64,000 bases of DNA from Aneurinibacillus uraniidurans (GCF_028471905.1 NZ_CP116902.1:3111001-3175000); one strand, 5' to 3'; counted from the stretch's first letter, positions 42,193 to 51,609 are shown. Numbers and translations are program-made. Notes: a model not told the origin generated them from the letters alone.

Positions 42193-44040
42193 CTACGCCT
42201 CCTTTTGCTTATCTTCCTGCTTCTCCCCGATTACTTCATACACCATAACCGGATGCTCTTTTCCTTTTACTTTGATTTCACCAATTTCCTCAATGACAAA
42301 ATACGGCTCTACACGCGCTCTCGTATTTTCACTAATCAGAATCTTGCCTGGCTTCGCGTTCGATTCAAGGCGTGCAGCCAGGTTCACCGTGTCGCCAATC
42401 GCTGTATAGTCAAGTCGACTTTTGGAGCCGATGTTTCCGATAACGGCGTCACCTGAGTTGATCCCAATCCCGAACTGTACCGTATGTCCGATCTGCTGCC
42501 GCAATCGTTCAGTCAGCTCGGCTGATCCTTTACGCATTTCAAGAGCCGCACGTATCGCAAGCTCCGCATGATTGTCCGTCTGGATCGGTGCGCCGAAGAT
42601 GCCCATCACGCCGTCCCCGATAAATTTATCAAGCGTGCCATTGTATTGAAAAATCGACCGTGTACATAAATCCAGATATTCATTAAGCACTTCAACGACT
42701 TGCTCTGGCTCAAGCTTCTCCGACAGCGGAGTAAATCCGCGAATATCGACAAAAATCAATGTAACATCGCGGCGTACACCGCCGAGCTGCACTTCTTCCT
42801 TTTTGCTAAGAATATCATCAACAATCGACTTAGATACGTAGCGAACGAATAACGATGTTATACGGTTGCGCTGCTGACGCTCCATCAGATAATGATCGAT
42901 GACGGAATATATATAAACTGCAATGATCGCAAGCAAAACGTATACATACGGAAGTAGAATTCCGTAGTTAAAACTGATAATAAGCGCTAGTGTATACAAA
43001 ACCAACAGACCGATGAACAAAAACAGACCACGAATCCCCTTGAAACGATTCGTCAGTGCATACGTACCAAATGCCATACAAGCAATCAAGATCCATCCAG
43101 CTGTTTTCGACAGCGGGCTGTACAACTTGTTATCCAGCAGACTTTGAATGAAATTCGCGTGAATCTCAACCCCATACATCGATAGACTTTTACTCATAGG
43201 TGTAAAATATTGATCCTGCAAGCCAGTCGCATATGGGCCAATTAACACAACTGCATTTTTAAATGTTTCAGGCGGCACGGTTCCATTTATCACATCTTCA
43301 TACGAAAGCACATCAAAACCAGTCTCTGAACCTGGCCGCTGTGCAAACGAAAAATATACTTCCTGGCGATCGTTCACCGAAATCTTCTTACTTCCTCGAT
43401 ACCAGGTTCCATCTTTCTCTTGTTTGATTTTCTCTTTCTCTGGAAGAAGATAATTGACCAGACGAACCCCAACAGATGGAACCATACCCAGTTCTTTATG
43501 AGGCAAGCCAAGAATTCCGGTCCTTATCTTATTGTCTCGGTCGGGAAGTACATTAATATGGGCAAGCTGTTCGGGTCGCACCGGAAAGAATGGCATATTC
43601 ACCCGGTCATATTCCAACTTTCCCTTCCCGGACTGGACACGTGGAAACTCGTAATTTGTTGAGAACACCACATTTGGATACTTGGCCGCCACTTCAGCAA
43701 TTGCTGCATTATCATCTTGATCATGGCTCGGCTCTGATAGAATGGCATCCAGCCAGACCGCCTTCGCTCCACCTTCCGCTACCTTACGCATAATCTCGGC
43801 ATGATACGCACGCGGCCACGGCCATTTTCCGAGCGCAGCCAAACTTTTTTCATCGATTCCAATGATCATAATCCGATTGTCAACCTCACGCTCACTTTGT
43901 ACGACTCGATCTGTAAAATTATTCTCTAGAACGTACAAAGTTGACAGCTGGTACATATAACCTACCAGAAGAGTGATCACACTGCCGATGAGAAACAATT
44001 TCACCCAGAAGTATGAGAATAAGCGCTTTATTGATTCCAT
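42193..44040 (-). CDS. CHASE2-domain class III adenylate cyclase
   Basis: A 615-residue membrane protein. N-terminal transmembrane helix, extracellular CHASE2 sensor (about 40-310, containing IMIIGIDEKSLAALGKWPWPR), three transmembrane helices (about 312-385), then a cytoplasmic cyclase domain. All catalytic positions are present: metal-binding D432 (FVDIRGFT) and D476 (KFIGDG), adenine-selecting K472 and D544 (LDYTAIGD), and transition-state N553 and R557 (NLAARLE). These indicate ATP-to-cAMP activity. ATG at 44040 lies 16 bases after the crp stop and two bases before fecR, so all are one operon. Confidence 0.95.
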   Translation of the reverse strand: MESIKRLFSYFWVKLFLIGSVITLLVGYMYQLSTLYVLENNFTDRVVQSEREVDNRIMIIGIDEKSLAALGKWPWPRAYHAEIMRKVAEGGAKAVWLDAILSEPSHDQDDNAAIAEVAAKYPNVVFSTNYEFPRVQSGKGKLEYDRVNMPFFPVRPEQLAHINVLPDRDNKIRTGILGLPHKELGMVPSVGVRLVNYLLPEKEKIKQEKDGTWYRGSKKISVNDRQEVYFSFAQRPGSETGFDVLSYEDVINGTVPPETFKNAVVLIGPYATGLQDQYFTPMSKSLSMYGVEIHANFIQSLLDNKLYSPLSKTAGWILIACMAFGTYALTNRFKGIRGLFLFIGLLVLYTLALIISFNYGILLPYVYVLLAIIAVYIYSVIDHYLMERQQRNRITSLFVRYVSKSIVDDILSKKEEVQLGGVRRDVTLIFVDIRGFTPLSEKLEPEQVVEVLNEYLDLCTRSIFQYNGTLDKFIGDGVMGIFGAPIQTDNHAELAIRAALEMRKGSAELTERLRQQIGHTVQFGIGINSGDAVIGNIGSKSRLDYTAIGDTVNLAARLESNAKPGKILISENTRARVEPYFVIEEIGEIKVKGKEHPVMVYEVIGEKQEDKQKEA

Positions 44041-44056
44041 AGCTCCCCCTTTTCCC

Positions 44057-44728
44057 TTATTTTTTTATAAGCTTGGACGCATCCATATAGATGGAGTGAC
44101 CTTCAAACCTAATAATTCCCCTTCGATGCAAGTGTGTAAGGACACCATTTACAACCTGTTGTGAAATGCCGACTAGTTTACCAATTTCATGGAGTCCGAT
44201 TTTTATGTCAATTCTGACAAGATTATTCTCGCGAGTTCCATGTTTTATAGCAAGATCAGCCAGCACTTTAAGTACACGTGTTTCTACATCGAGGAATACC
44301 ATATCTGTAATTTCTTTGTTTGCCTTGCGGATTCGTGAGGAAAGCTGTTTAAGAATTTGTCGGGTAAATGAAAAGTTGCCTTCGAGGAAGCGGAAGAAAT
44401 CGTTGTGAGAGATGGAGAGCAGTACAGAGGGTTCGAGGATTTGTACGGAAGCGGAGCGATTCTCCCCGTCAAGCAGGGCCAGCTCTCCGAAGCTATCGCC
44501 TGCTCTAAAAATCGTAATGATTTTTTCTTTCCCATCTTTTTCGGTGTAAATCTTAGCTGAACCTGCTGCGATAATGTAGAACGTGCTGCCGTTATCGCCT
44601 TCGCGGAACAAGATAAATCCCGGCTGGAGTTTTTGTGAAACGACGATTTTTTCTAGTTCTTGCAGCTGTTCATCTGTTAAATGTTCAAACAGTGGGACGG
44701 ATCTCAACCTCCCAAATATATTCATCAT
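44057..44728 (-). CDS. Crp/Fnr-family regulator with cAMP-type binding pocket
   Basis: A 223-residue protein. The cyclic-nucleotide-binding domain (about 10-125) has the phosphate-binding cassette FGELALLDGENRSASV, with E82 and R91 that contact the cyclic phosphate and ribose in true cAMP-binding proteins. A dimer helix follows, then a C-terminal HTH (about 170-205, LHEIGKLVGISQQVVNGVLTHL). No Fnr-type Cys cluster is seen. ATG at 44728 follows AAAGGAGG. First gene of the operon whose second gene is a cyclase, so it is probably the cAMP effector. Confidence 0.93.
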   Translation of the reverse strand: MMNIFGRLRSVPLFEHLTDEQLQELEKIVVSQKLQPGFILFREGDNGSTFYIIAAGSAKIYTEKDGKEKIITIFRAGDSFGELALLDGENRSASVQILEPSVLLSISHNDFFRFLEGNFSFTRQILKQLSSRIRKANKEITDMVFLDVETRVLKVLADLAIKHGTRENNLVRIDIKIGLHEIGKLVGISQQVVNGVLTHLHRRGIIRFEGHSIYMDASKLIKK

Positions 44729-44819
44729 TTTCCTCCTTTACTACAATTTTGATTCCATTAAACTACAGAAATTCTACCAAGAGACAAAACGTTTTACAAG
44801 AAACAAAAACCAGTAGGCA

Positions 44820-44834
44820 ATGTCTAACTGACAT
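44820..44834. promoter_or_regulatory. Palindrome upstream of crp
   Basis: ATGTC-TAACT-GACAT, a perfect five-base inverted repeat about 90 bases upstream of the crp start. A candidate binding site for the regulator. It differs in spacing from the E. coli CRP site (TGTGA-N6-TCACA). Confidence 0.3.
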
Positions 44835-44958
44835 AAATTAGTTCTTTATTCCTACTAAACAGTTTATTTTTATCTGGAATCATGTTCTCCGTTTACATTA
44901 TCTAGCTTCTCCTGTACTATGAAAGCTAGAAGCCGTTGATTACGGCATAATTTTTCTT

Positions 44959-45271
44959 CTATATTGACATATCATAAAAATAGTCTATTTCCGCTCTTTC
45001 TTCCCCTCCATCTTCTGTGTTGCCTAAATTTTGAATAGTAGCAGGAATCTCGATGGATCGTGGAGAAAGTAATTTTGTACGTTGAACCACTCTCCTAGCC
45101 ATCCGTCCCTGCCCCTGCTGTACCAAAAGTTCCATCAAAAAAATATTCAGATTTGCGCATCAATAAGACATCTTTCGCCTCTTTGTACAATCCAGTCTGA
45201 ATCGCATAATCTACTATCCGTAGGAGATCACCCTGCCTTTTACTTTCTCTCCCTAAAAAACAAGTATGCAT
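44959..45271 (-). pseudogene. Possible frameshifted small gene
   Basis: Two overlapping 58-codon frames on the minus strand look like halves of one protein of about 100 residues. The first (45271-45095) reads MHTCFLGRESKRQGDLL and continues through a protein-like amphipathic stretch to KSEYFF. The second (45135-44959) continues MELLVQQGQGRMARRVVQRT and ends DYFYDMSI. The two frames meet at a run of seven T residues (plus 45137-45143). Neither frame alone has a good ribosome site. I recognise no family. A sequencing error, real decay or chance are all possible. The rest of 44729-45386 shows nothing else. Confidence 0.35.
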
Positions 45272-45386
45272 TACCGATTAATTATAATATTAAAACAATT
45301 ATAGTACTATACGACGCAGAAAAAGAAGCTACGTTTGCATCAGCCCTTTTCTGATTCGTACTCTATTATAGAAAGGACTAGTAAGA

Positions 45387-46979
45387 ATGAAAAATCAAAA
45401 AAAGAAGGCGACTGCCCGAGCAATGGCGGCTATGGCTCTGCTGACTTCACTCTTCACCGTTACACCTATAGGAACACACCCGGCACAGGCACAGGCCGCT
45501 GCAGATACCACTCCTCCCCTCATTCAAAGTGCACTGTCAAGTGGTGATACGCTCGTATTAACGTATGATGAAGTAATACAACCACCGGATTCCTCACCGG
45601 ATTTGCCACCGGATTCCCCATCAACTCTCCCTGATTACATCATCCATAATCGTACCTCTAATACTGATGTTACAGTAGACGACATTACATTTGAAGGAAA
45701 TACAGTCACCCTTACACTTAGAAGCTCCATCGACAATGCAGACGCTACTATTCAATATAGTAATGACCCAGATAGACATGTGTACGATCTAGCCGGTAAT
45801 AAAGATATTTCCTTAAATGATCCGTACCCTATCACCGATAATTCTTCCGATACAACACCTCCAGAGCGTATTCGCTCCATTATAAGTACAGATGATATTA
45901 AACTGTTCTATAACGAAACTTTGAATCCTAATGAAATTGATTCAGATGATTACAAAGTAACAGTAAACGGAAAACCACAAACCGTAAGTTACGCTAGGAT
46001 TCGTGGCGGTATGGTTAGACTGATGCTAGATAGAGGAGCTATAGTGTTTGGAGACAAAGTAGATTTGACGTACAAAGCAGCAGTGGATCACCCTTTGCAG
46101 GATAATAGCGGGAATAAGGCAGGGAATATTTCTCTTCTTGCACAGGAGGTCGTTGATCTGACCCCTCCTGAAGTGATGATGGAAGGGATCCTCGTGTCGG
46201 AAAATGAAGTGACAATTAGGATGTCAGAGCCTATTAAGCTCAATTCCTCAGGTGATTCTCTCGCCGGAGCCTTTATCCTCCATACAACAGGCTCACCCCC
46301 ACGTAATATCGGAGTTATAGGCTGCCGTATTTCAAATTATGACCGTGATAACCCTAATAACCCTAATGACCATAATAACTATAATAAACTTATTCTCGTG
46401 CTGGATGATTATATAGACTACGAGGAACGGGGGAGGCTTTACCTGGATTACATTGACGAAAATAGAATTGTAGACCTTGCCGGAAATCCTCTGCTTCTGT
46501 TTTCAGGGGAACTTGCATATAACCAGACTCTCGACCCTCAATCTATTCAATCTATTGAAATAATGAATTCTCCTGTGACTCTTCCGGTCGGGGTGAAATA
46601 TCATTTAAGTGTACGGACGACCTACGATCAATACCCACCAAAGACCAACATTGCGCCAGTTGCCTCCTATGAATCGACAAATTCGAATTGTGCCACCGCA
46701 GATAAAGGCGTTATTACTGCCATCACGGAAGGACAGACCACCATTAAGGTATCTTACCGGGGAAAAACAGCATCCATTGATGTTAAAGTCATATCCGAAG
46801 CCGACTATAAGGAGGGCCTCCGAAACCGGCTGGACCCTACTCATACCGGGATTACGCTCGGTACTATCATCAAATTCCTGCGAACGAATCCCGCAGAAGA
46901 CTTCAACATGGATGGCGTAATCAATAATGACGACGTTGTATATCTCATGCAATTCATCTCCCCGAAAAAGCCAACCTAA
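45387..46979 (+). CDS. Secreted multi-domain protein with SwmB-like, Ig-like and dockerin-like parts
   Basis: A 530-residue protein with a signal peptide (about 1-38, ending AQAQAAAD). Three SwmB-type units follow, each starting DTTPP or DLTPPE and containing LxLxYxExLNP-like strands and (V/I)xDLAGN. A Big_2-like Ig domain lies at about 395-470. The C-terminus has a dockerin/EF-hand-like DFNMDGVINNDDVVYLMQF. An Asn-rich stretch (about residues 315-332) is encoded by a short near-repeat of AATAACCCT. ATG at 45387 follows AGAAAGGAC. A surface or matrix protein is inferred; no anchor motif is seen. It lies between two cyclic-nucleotide-related genes but on the other strand. Confidence 0.82.
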   Translation: MKNQKKKATARAMAAMALLTSLFTVTPIGTHPAQAQAAADTTPPLIQSALSSGDTLVLTYDEVIQPPDSSPDLPPDSPSTLPDYIIHNRTSNTDVTVDDITFEGNTVTLTLRSSIDNADATIQYSNDPDRHVYDLAGNKDISLNDPYPITDNSSDTTPPERIRSIISTDDIKLFYNETLNPNEIDSDDYKVTVNGKPQTVSYARIRGGMVRLMLDRGAIVFGDKVDLTYKAAVDHPLQDNSGNKAGNISLLAQEVVDLTPPEVMMEGILVSENEVTIRMSEPIKLNSSGDSLAGAFILHTTGSPPRNIGVIGCRISNYDRDNPNNPNDHNNYNKLILVLDDYIDYEERGRLYLDYIDENRIVDLAGNPLLLFSGELAYNQTLDPQSIQSIEIMNSPVTLPVGVKYHLSVRTTYDQYPPKTNIAPVASYESTNSNCATADKGVITAITEGQTTIKVSYRGKTASIDVKVISEADYKEGLRNRLDPTHTGITLGTIIKFLRTNPAEDFNMDGVINNDDVVYLMQFISPKKPT

Positions 46980-46991
46980 TCGTAAAATACA

Positions 46992-47025
46992 AAAAAGGAA
47001 GCTGATTCATACCAGCTTCCTTTTT
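46992..47025. terminator. Bidirectional terminator
   Basis: AAAAAGGAAGCTG and CAGCTTCCTTTTT pair between converging genes. Confidence 0.88.
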
Positions 47026-47031
47026 CTATTT

Positions 47032-49683
47032 CTATCGAATCAACCCAATCCACTGCCAGAACGGAATCGACACGACCACCGCCAGCACTGCAAACAAAGC
47101 ATAGCATATCGCCACCTTTTGCCCCTGCCTATGGCTAAACGCCCGCTCCTCCGTACTATAATACGCAAGCAAATAGGAAGGTGACTGATACGTAAAAAAG
47201 AACGGATCAGACGTCAACAAAATAACAAACAAAAGCAGCCACGGATGAATTCCTACTTGCTCACACAACGGAGCAAGCGAGATCACAAGCAAAATCACGG
47301 CTGGATCGTCCCGAACGATAAACGTCACAAGAAACACCGTCACCGCAACCGCCGGAATAAACAAATACGGCGAACCAGTAAATGGTTCCAAGAAATGCGC
47401 AAACAAGCCAGTAAGCCACTTCACCACTCCAAGCTTGAAAGCCACAGTCGCAAACGCAAGTGCTACCCCATTAAACAGCATGAACGGCCAATCAATTCCA
47501 CTTTTCAACGTACGGCTGTCCAGCACTCCCGTTATCACAAGAACAGAAAAACCAGTGAGCATAATCCAGACGCTTTCGATGTGATGCAACGATTCGAGCA
47601 TCAGCATTCCAATCGTTCCCGTCATCGTCCAAAGTGTAATTTTCTCTTCCTTCGTCAAACTGCCAAGAATGGTAAGCTGCTCATCTAGCATCGCTGCCGA
47701 CATCGCTTTCTCTTCCGATCCTGGTCGGAACAAAAAAAGATTCGCCATAAACATCCCAACCGTAAACACAAGAAACGCCGGAAGCGCATACCAGAACCAC
47801 TGTCCCCATGATACCGATAGATGCGGAATCAGCCCCATCGCCAGTACATTCAAACTTGATGCCGTAAGGAAAAAGGGAGATAAATAGCCATACGACACCA
47901 TGGCCGTCAACCCAAGTCCCGCCGAACCCTTCGAGCGATTAGCAAACCCCATCGCTTCACTAATGCTTAGGGCAATCGGACTTGCGAGCACAACTTTCGC
48001 AGAAGACGACGGGAGCAGTGGATTAAATACAATCCCGCTTACCATCAAGCCAACCATCTGCCCTCGGTAGCTTTTCGGAAATAACTTCAGCATATGTAAA
48101 GATAGACGGTAAAGAAGGCCTGAATGCGAAATCGCCGCACCAAGTGCTAAAATGCCCATCATATATAACCAGACAGGGTTACTGAAGCCGGACAATACCG
48201 TATCCATCTCTACCAGCCCGGTAAGCGACCATGACATGGCTAAAAGGAGCGCTACAATATAATCAGGAATCACATTCACAATCCAGAACGCCATCGCAGT
48301 CAAAGACAAACCAACGAACAACATCCCTTTATGCGATAGCCCCGGAAACGGCTCTGCCTGACTGAAATACCCGAGGCATAAACAGCTGAACAAGATGGTA
48401 AAAAGAATACTCAAACCATTTTTATTAAACAGCTGTCCCGCTTTTTCCGCTCGTGCAAGACGCCACATATTCTCAAAATTAAGCTTGGATAATGCATATT
48501 CCCGATCTTGTCCTTCCCCTTGATTTGTCTTCTGTCGACGCGAAGAAGACTCGGTCAATTCGGAAGCAAAGCTGTATGCCATGTTGAGATATTCCAGCGC
48601 TTTTTGCTGGTAGCCAAGCTTTTTGCTAAATGCTGCCGCATATTCATACAACCGGGTCGCCTGCTGATCAGAAAAGTACAGGTGAATATTTTCCAGTGCG
48701 TCTTCTACGAGTGAAAAACCAGCAGCCGGATTACTCCGAGTCTGTGCTTCGAGCAGGAGAAAAAGAACCGTTTCATGACAGAACAGTACATCTTTTGGGC
48801 AGGTGGCAAACAACAATCCACTCGCCTCTTTTTCCTCCACACTAAGAGTATCCCAATCAACCTCTCCCTCAACAACAGCGCACGCCTTCTCCCATTCTTC
48901 ATTCTGGATGTACGTCTGCACTGCATACCGAAACTGCTTCTGGGCAAGAAAATACGCAGCGGCTGCATCTAGCACGCCTTCCTTCTGGCTACTTCCAAAT
49001 CGGGAAGCGTACATATCCCTAAGGACCAATCGAGCAGCAGGATCGACATAAAACCATTCGACTCCCGCTTCGTATTCATGAACGAGTAACTCTTTATAGA
49101 TGGATTTATATTGATAGATTTGCTGAATGGCTGCATCTTGCTTGAAGTAATCGGTAAGAAATGAAGGGGAAACTCCTGGCAACAAGGAGAGCATAAGAAT
49201 GGTATTCTGCAGAAGTTCGGGTAGCGTAGATAGTTCTTCAAGAACCTGTTTCACCTGCGAGTCTTTGGAGCGCTGCAGACTGCTGTTCGTCTGCGCCAGC
49301 CGCTGACATAACAGTCTGGAGAGGTAGGTGGAAATCGTATTGTTTTCGAGAATTAACTGACTGAATGTGTCCGTGCCCATTTTGAAGAGATCAACCGTAC
49401 TTGCAGCAATCGCCGATGCAGAACGAGGATTCCCCGTTAACAGCGCCATCTCACCAAATACTTCTCCTTCTTTCAAAATCGTAAGCAGATGCCGCTCGCC
49501 TTCTTCGGTACTGGCAAATAACTCTACTTCACCACGATTAATAATATACATCGCATCTCCGGCATCCCCAATGTTGAAAATAACCGTACCTGCTTCTACT
49601 GTTATTTTTTCCATACTTCCGAACAGACGAGCCTGTTCGACAGTAGAAAGCCCTTCAAACATCGCTACATTTTGTAATAACAT
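47032..49683 (-). CDS. Cyclic-nucleotide-binding domain fused to SLC13/DASS anion permease
   Basis: An 883-residue protein. Residues 1-130 form a cyclic-nucleotide-binding domain with phosphate cassette FGEMALLTGNPRSASA (E78, R87). Residues about 140-400 are helical, solenoid-like (FRYAVQTYIQNEEWEKACAVVEGEVDWD resembles MalT-type repeats). Residues 410-883 carry about twelve transmembrane helices of a divalent anion:Na+ symporter, including NPLLPSSSAKVVLASPIALS as an SLC13-like helical hairpin. The usual permease is 450-500 residues, so the N-terminal half is an added regulatory unit. ATG at 49683. It could be gated by cAMP from the nearby cyclase (inference). Confidence 0.9.
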   Translation of the reverse strand: MLLQNVAMFEGLSTVEQARLFGSMEKITVEAGTVIFNIGDAGDAMYIINRGEVELFASTEEGERHLLTILKEGEVFGEMALLTGNPRSASAIAASTVDLFKMGTDTFSQLILENNTISTYLSRLLCQRLAQTNSSLQRSKDSQVKQVLEELSTLPELLQNTILMLSLLPGVSPSFLTDYFKQDAAIQQIYQYKSIYKELLVHEYEAGVEWFYVDPAARLVLRDMYASRFGSSQKEGVLDAAAAYFLAQKQFRYAVQTYIQNEEWEKACAVVEGEVDWDTLSVEEKEASGLLFATCPKDVLFCHETVLFLLLEAQTRSNPAAGFSLVEDALENIHLYFSDQQATRLYEYAAAFSKKLGYQQKALEYLNMAYSFASELTESSSRRQKTNQGEGQDREYALSKLNFENMWRLARAEKAGQLFNKNGLSILFTILFSCLCLGYFSQAEPFPGLSHKGMLFVGLSLTAMAFWIVNVIPDYIVALLLAMSWSLTGLVEMDTVLSGFSNPVWLYMMGILALGAAISHSGLLYRLSLHMLKLFPKSYRGQMVGLMVSGIVFNPLLPSSSAKVVLASPIALSISEAMGFANRSKGSAGLGLTAMVSYGYLSPFFLTASSLNVLAMGLIPHLSVSWGQWFWYALPAFLVFTVGMFMANLFLFRPGSEEKAMSAAMLDEQLTILGSLTKEEKITLWTMTGTIGMLMLESLHHIESVWIMLTGFSVLVITGVLDSRTLKSGIDWPFMLFNGVALAFATVAFKLGVVKWLTGLFAHFLEPFTGSPYLFIPAVAVTVFLVTFIVRDDPAVILLVISLAPLCEQVGIHPWLLLFVILLTSDPFFFTYQSPSYLLAYYSTEERAFSHRQGQKVAICYALFAVLAVVVSIPFWQWIGLIR

Positions 49684-49798
49684 CGCTCTTTATCTCTCAC
49701 CTCGCACTTTTTTCTATGATAGCTGTACTATATCATGAATCAGATTACTAGAATATGGAGTAAGGAGATCAAACTTTCATGGAATGGAGAGAAGTGAA

Positions 49799-50284
49799 AT
49801 GCTGAAAAAAGTAGGAGGAGTTCTCATTCTTTTTCTTGTGCTGTTTTCGAGCTCGCTATCAGCTGCTCCAGCCAAAGAAACGAAGCAGGCTGCCTTTATT
49901 AAAAAAGTATACACTAAACAGGGGAAAACATATATAACCGTCGATTACGTTGATTTTCTGCGCGGAGAAGCAGCAGCACGTGCGATGCGAGAAGCCGGGG
50001 AATGCAATGATATGGATGAAGAATGCTATCCAGTAGATGATTATTACATCCGTAATGTAAACCCGCAGCTGCGAACATTCCAACTCAGCAAAAATGTTCC
50101 GATTTATGTACAAAAACTGCATTTTACATACGACTCCCCTGTAGATATGTATAACAAATACACACCAGCTTCTTTTAAAGCATTATCTACCTCCTCAAAG
50201 AGCTATATTGTTACAGACGTGCCTTATTGGCTTACATTACAAGGAAATACCATTACAAAAATCCAAGAACAATTTATCCCCTAA
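49799..50284 (+). CDS. Secreted hypothetical protein
   Basis: A 161-residue protein with a signal peptide (about 1-24, ending LSAAPA). The mature part contains YITVDYVDFLRGEAAARAM, then CNDMDEECYPVDDYYIRNVNP, a pair of Cys in an acidic loop, and a beta-rich end. I have a sense of a widespread hypothetical family with the YYIRNVNP(Q/R)LRT motif but know no function. The start at 49799 (MLKKVGG) follows GGAGAGAAG; an ATG at 49784 is less well placed. It is divergent from the transporter. Confidence 0.7.
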   Translation: MLKKVGGVLILFLVLFSSSLSAAPAKETKQAAFIKKVYTKQGKTYITVDYVDFLRGEAAARAMREAGECNDMDEECYPVDDYYIRNVNPQLRTFQLSKNVPIYVQKLHFTYDSPVDMYNKYTPASFKALSTSSKSYIVTDVPYWLTLQGNTITKIQEQFIP

Positions 50285-50287
50285 AAT

Positions 50288-50329
50288 AAAAATAGATTGC
50301 TGGCTATATGCGGCCAGCAATCTATTTTT
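50288..50329. terminator. Bidirectional terminator
   Basis: A perfect 17-base stem (50288-50304 with 50313-50329), A-rich on one side and T-rich on the other, lies between converging genes. Confidence 0.92.
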
Positions 50330-50337
50330 GTATAAGC

Positions 50338-51609
50338 CTACTGCATCATCGTCGGCAGCCACAGTGAAATTTGTGGTACCAGCACAAGGAAAGCAAGCAC
50401 GAGAATAAACAGAACGATAAACGGAGCAACTCCACGCACCACTACTTCGAGCTTCTCTTTAGCAATTCCACCCACTACGAACAAGTTCAGGCCCACAGGT
50501 GGTGTAATCATCGCCAACTCCATATTTACCGTCATGACAATCGCGAAGTGGATCAGGTCAATGTTCAGATGCTTCAGGATCGGCAGTAAGATCGGCAGCG
50601 TAATTAGAATGATGGATACAGCTTCCAGGAACGTTCCCATAATAAAGAACAAGACATTTACGATAATAAAGAATACCCACTTATTCATATTACTTTCCGC
50701 AATCCACGCACCTACCCCCTGCGGCACCTGTTCATTTGTCAAATACAAGCCAAACAAACTCGCTGCAGCCATGATCAAAAAGATCATGGACGTAATGCTT
50801 ATCGTCTCAACTAAGATCGGACGCACATCTTTAAGTCCCATCTCTCGGTAGATGACAACCGAAACAATCAAACCATATACAACCGCGATAACAGCTGATT
50901 CCGTTGGTGTAGCGATCCCGGTATAAATACTCCCAAGAATAAGAATAGGCAAGAATCCACCCCAAAGCGCTTTAATGGTAGATTTCATCCGAACTTCCAT
51001 AGATGCTTTCTCATCTTTACCATATCCATACTTGCGGGCATAATAAATCGCTGAAACAATGAGTACACCACCAAGCAATAAACCAGGAATAACACCGGCC
51101 ATAAACAGCTTACCAATCGATTCCTCCGCTGTAATCCCGTATATAATAAGTGGAATGCTTGGCGGAATAAGAATGCCGAGTGTACCGGACGCTGCCACGA
51201 GACCCATCGCATACTTTTTATCGTATCCTGCACTCACCATTGCCGGGATCATGATCGAGCCAATTGCTGCTGCCGTGGCTGGGCTCGAACCAGAGATCGC
51301 CGCAAATATCATGCAAGCAAGAACCGTTACCACAGATAGGCCACCCGGCAGATGACCAACCCATGTGCGGAGCGATTCAATCAAATACTTGGAAATCCCA
51401 CCACGAGCCAGAATCACACCAGCTAGTACGAATCCTGGGATGGCCATAAGCGGGAACGAGTCGAGCGCGGAGAACATCCGCTGCGGCACCATATTCATAT
51501 TGAAATTTGACTGCAGTAGCACAAAAATCGTAGAAAGCGAGAGACTGATGGCAATCGGTACACGCAAAATCATCAGCACGATGAAAATACTAAACAAAGT
51601 GAGTGTCAT
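50338..51609 (-). CDS. dctM: TRAP transporter large permease DctM
   Basis: A 423-residue membrane subunit of a tripartite ATP-independent periplasmic-type transporter, with about twelve hydrophobic helices. Family marks are FVLAGVILARGGIS, ATAAAIGSIMIPAM, ASGTLGILIPPSIPLIIYG and MELAMITPPVGLNLFVV. ATG at 51609 follows AAAGGAGGAGC and overlaps the end of dctQ by 20 bases, so translation is coupled. It forms the ion-coupled membrane pathway with DctQ, fed by DctP. Confidence 0.95.
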   Translation of the reverse strand: MTLTLFSIFIVLMILRVPIAISLSLSTIFVLLQSNFNMNMVPQRMFSALDSFPLMAIPGFVLAGVILARGGISKYLIESLRTWVGHLPGGLSVVTVLACMIFAAISGSSPATAAAIGSIMIPAMVSAGYDKKYAMGLVAASGTLGILIPPSIPLIIYGITAEESIGKLFMAGVIPGLLLGGVLIVSAIYYARKYGYGKDEKASMEVRMKSTIKALWGGFLPILILGSIYTGIATPTESAVIAVVYGLIVSVVIYREMGLKDVRPILVETISITSMIFLIMAAASLFGLYLTNEQVPQGVGAWIAESNMNKWVFFIIVNVLFFIMGTFLEAVSIILITLPILLPILKHLNIDLIHFAIVMTVNMELAMITPPVGLNLFVVGGIAKEKLEVVVRGVAPFIVLFILVLAFLVLVPQISLWLPTMMQ

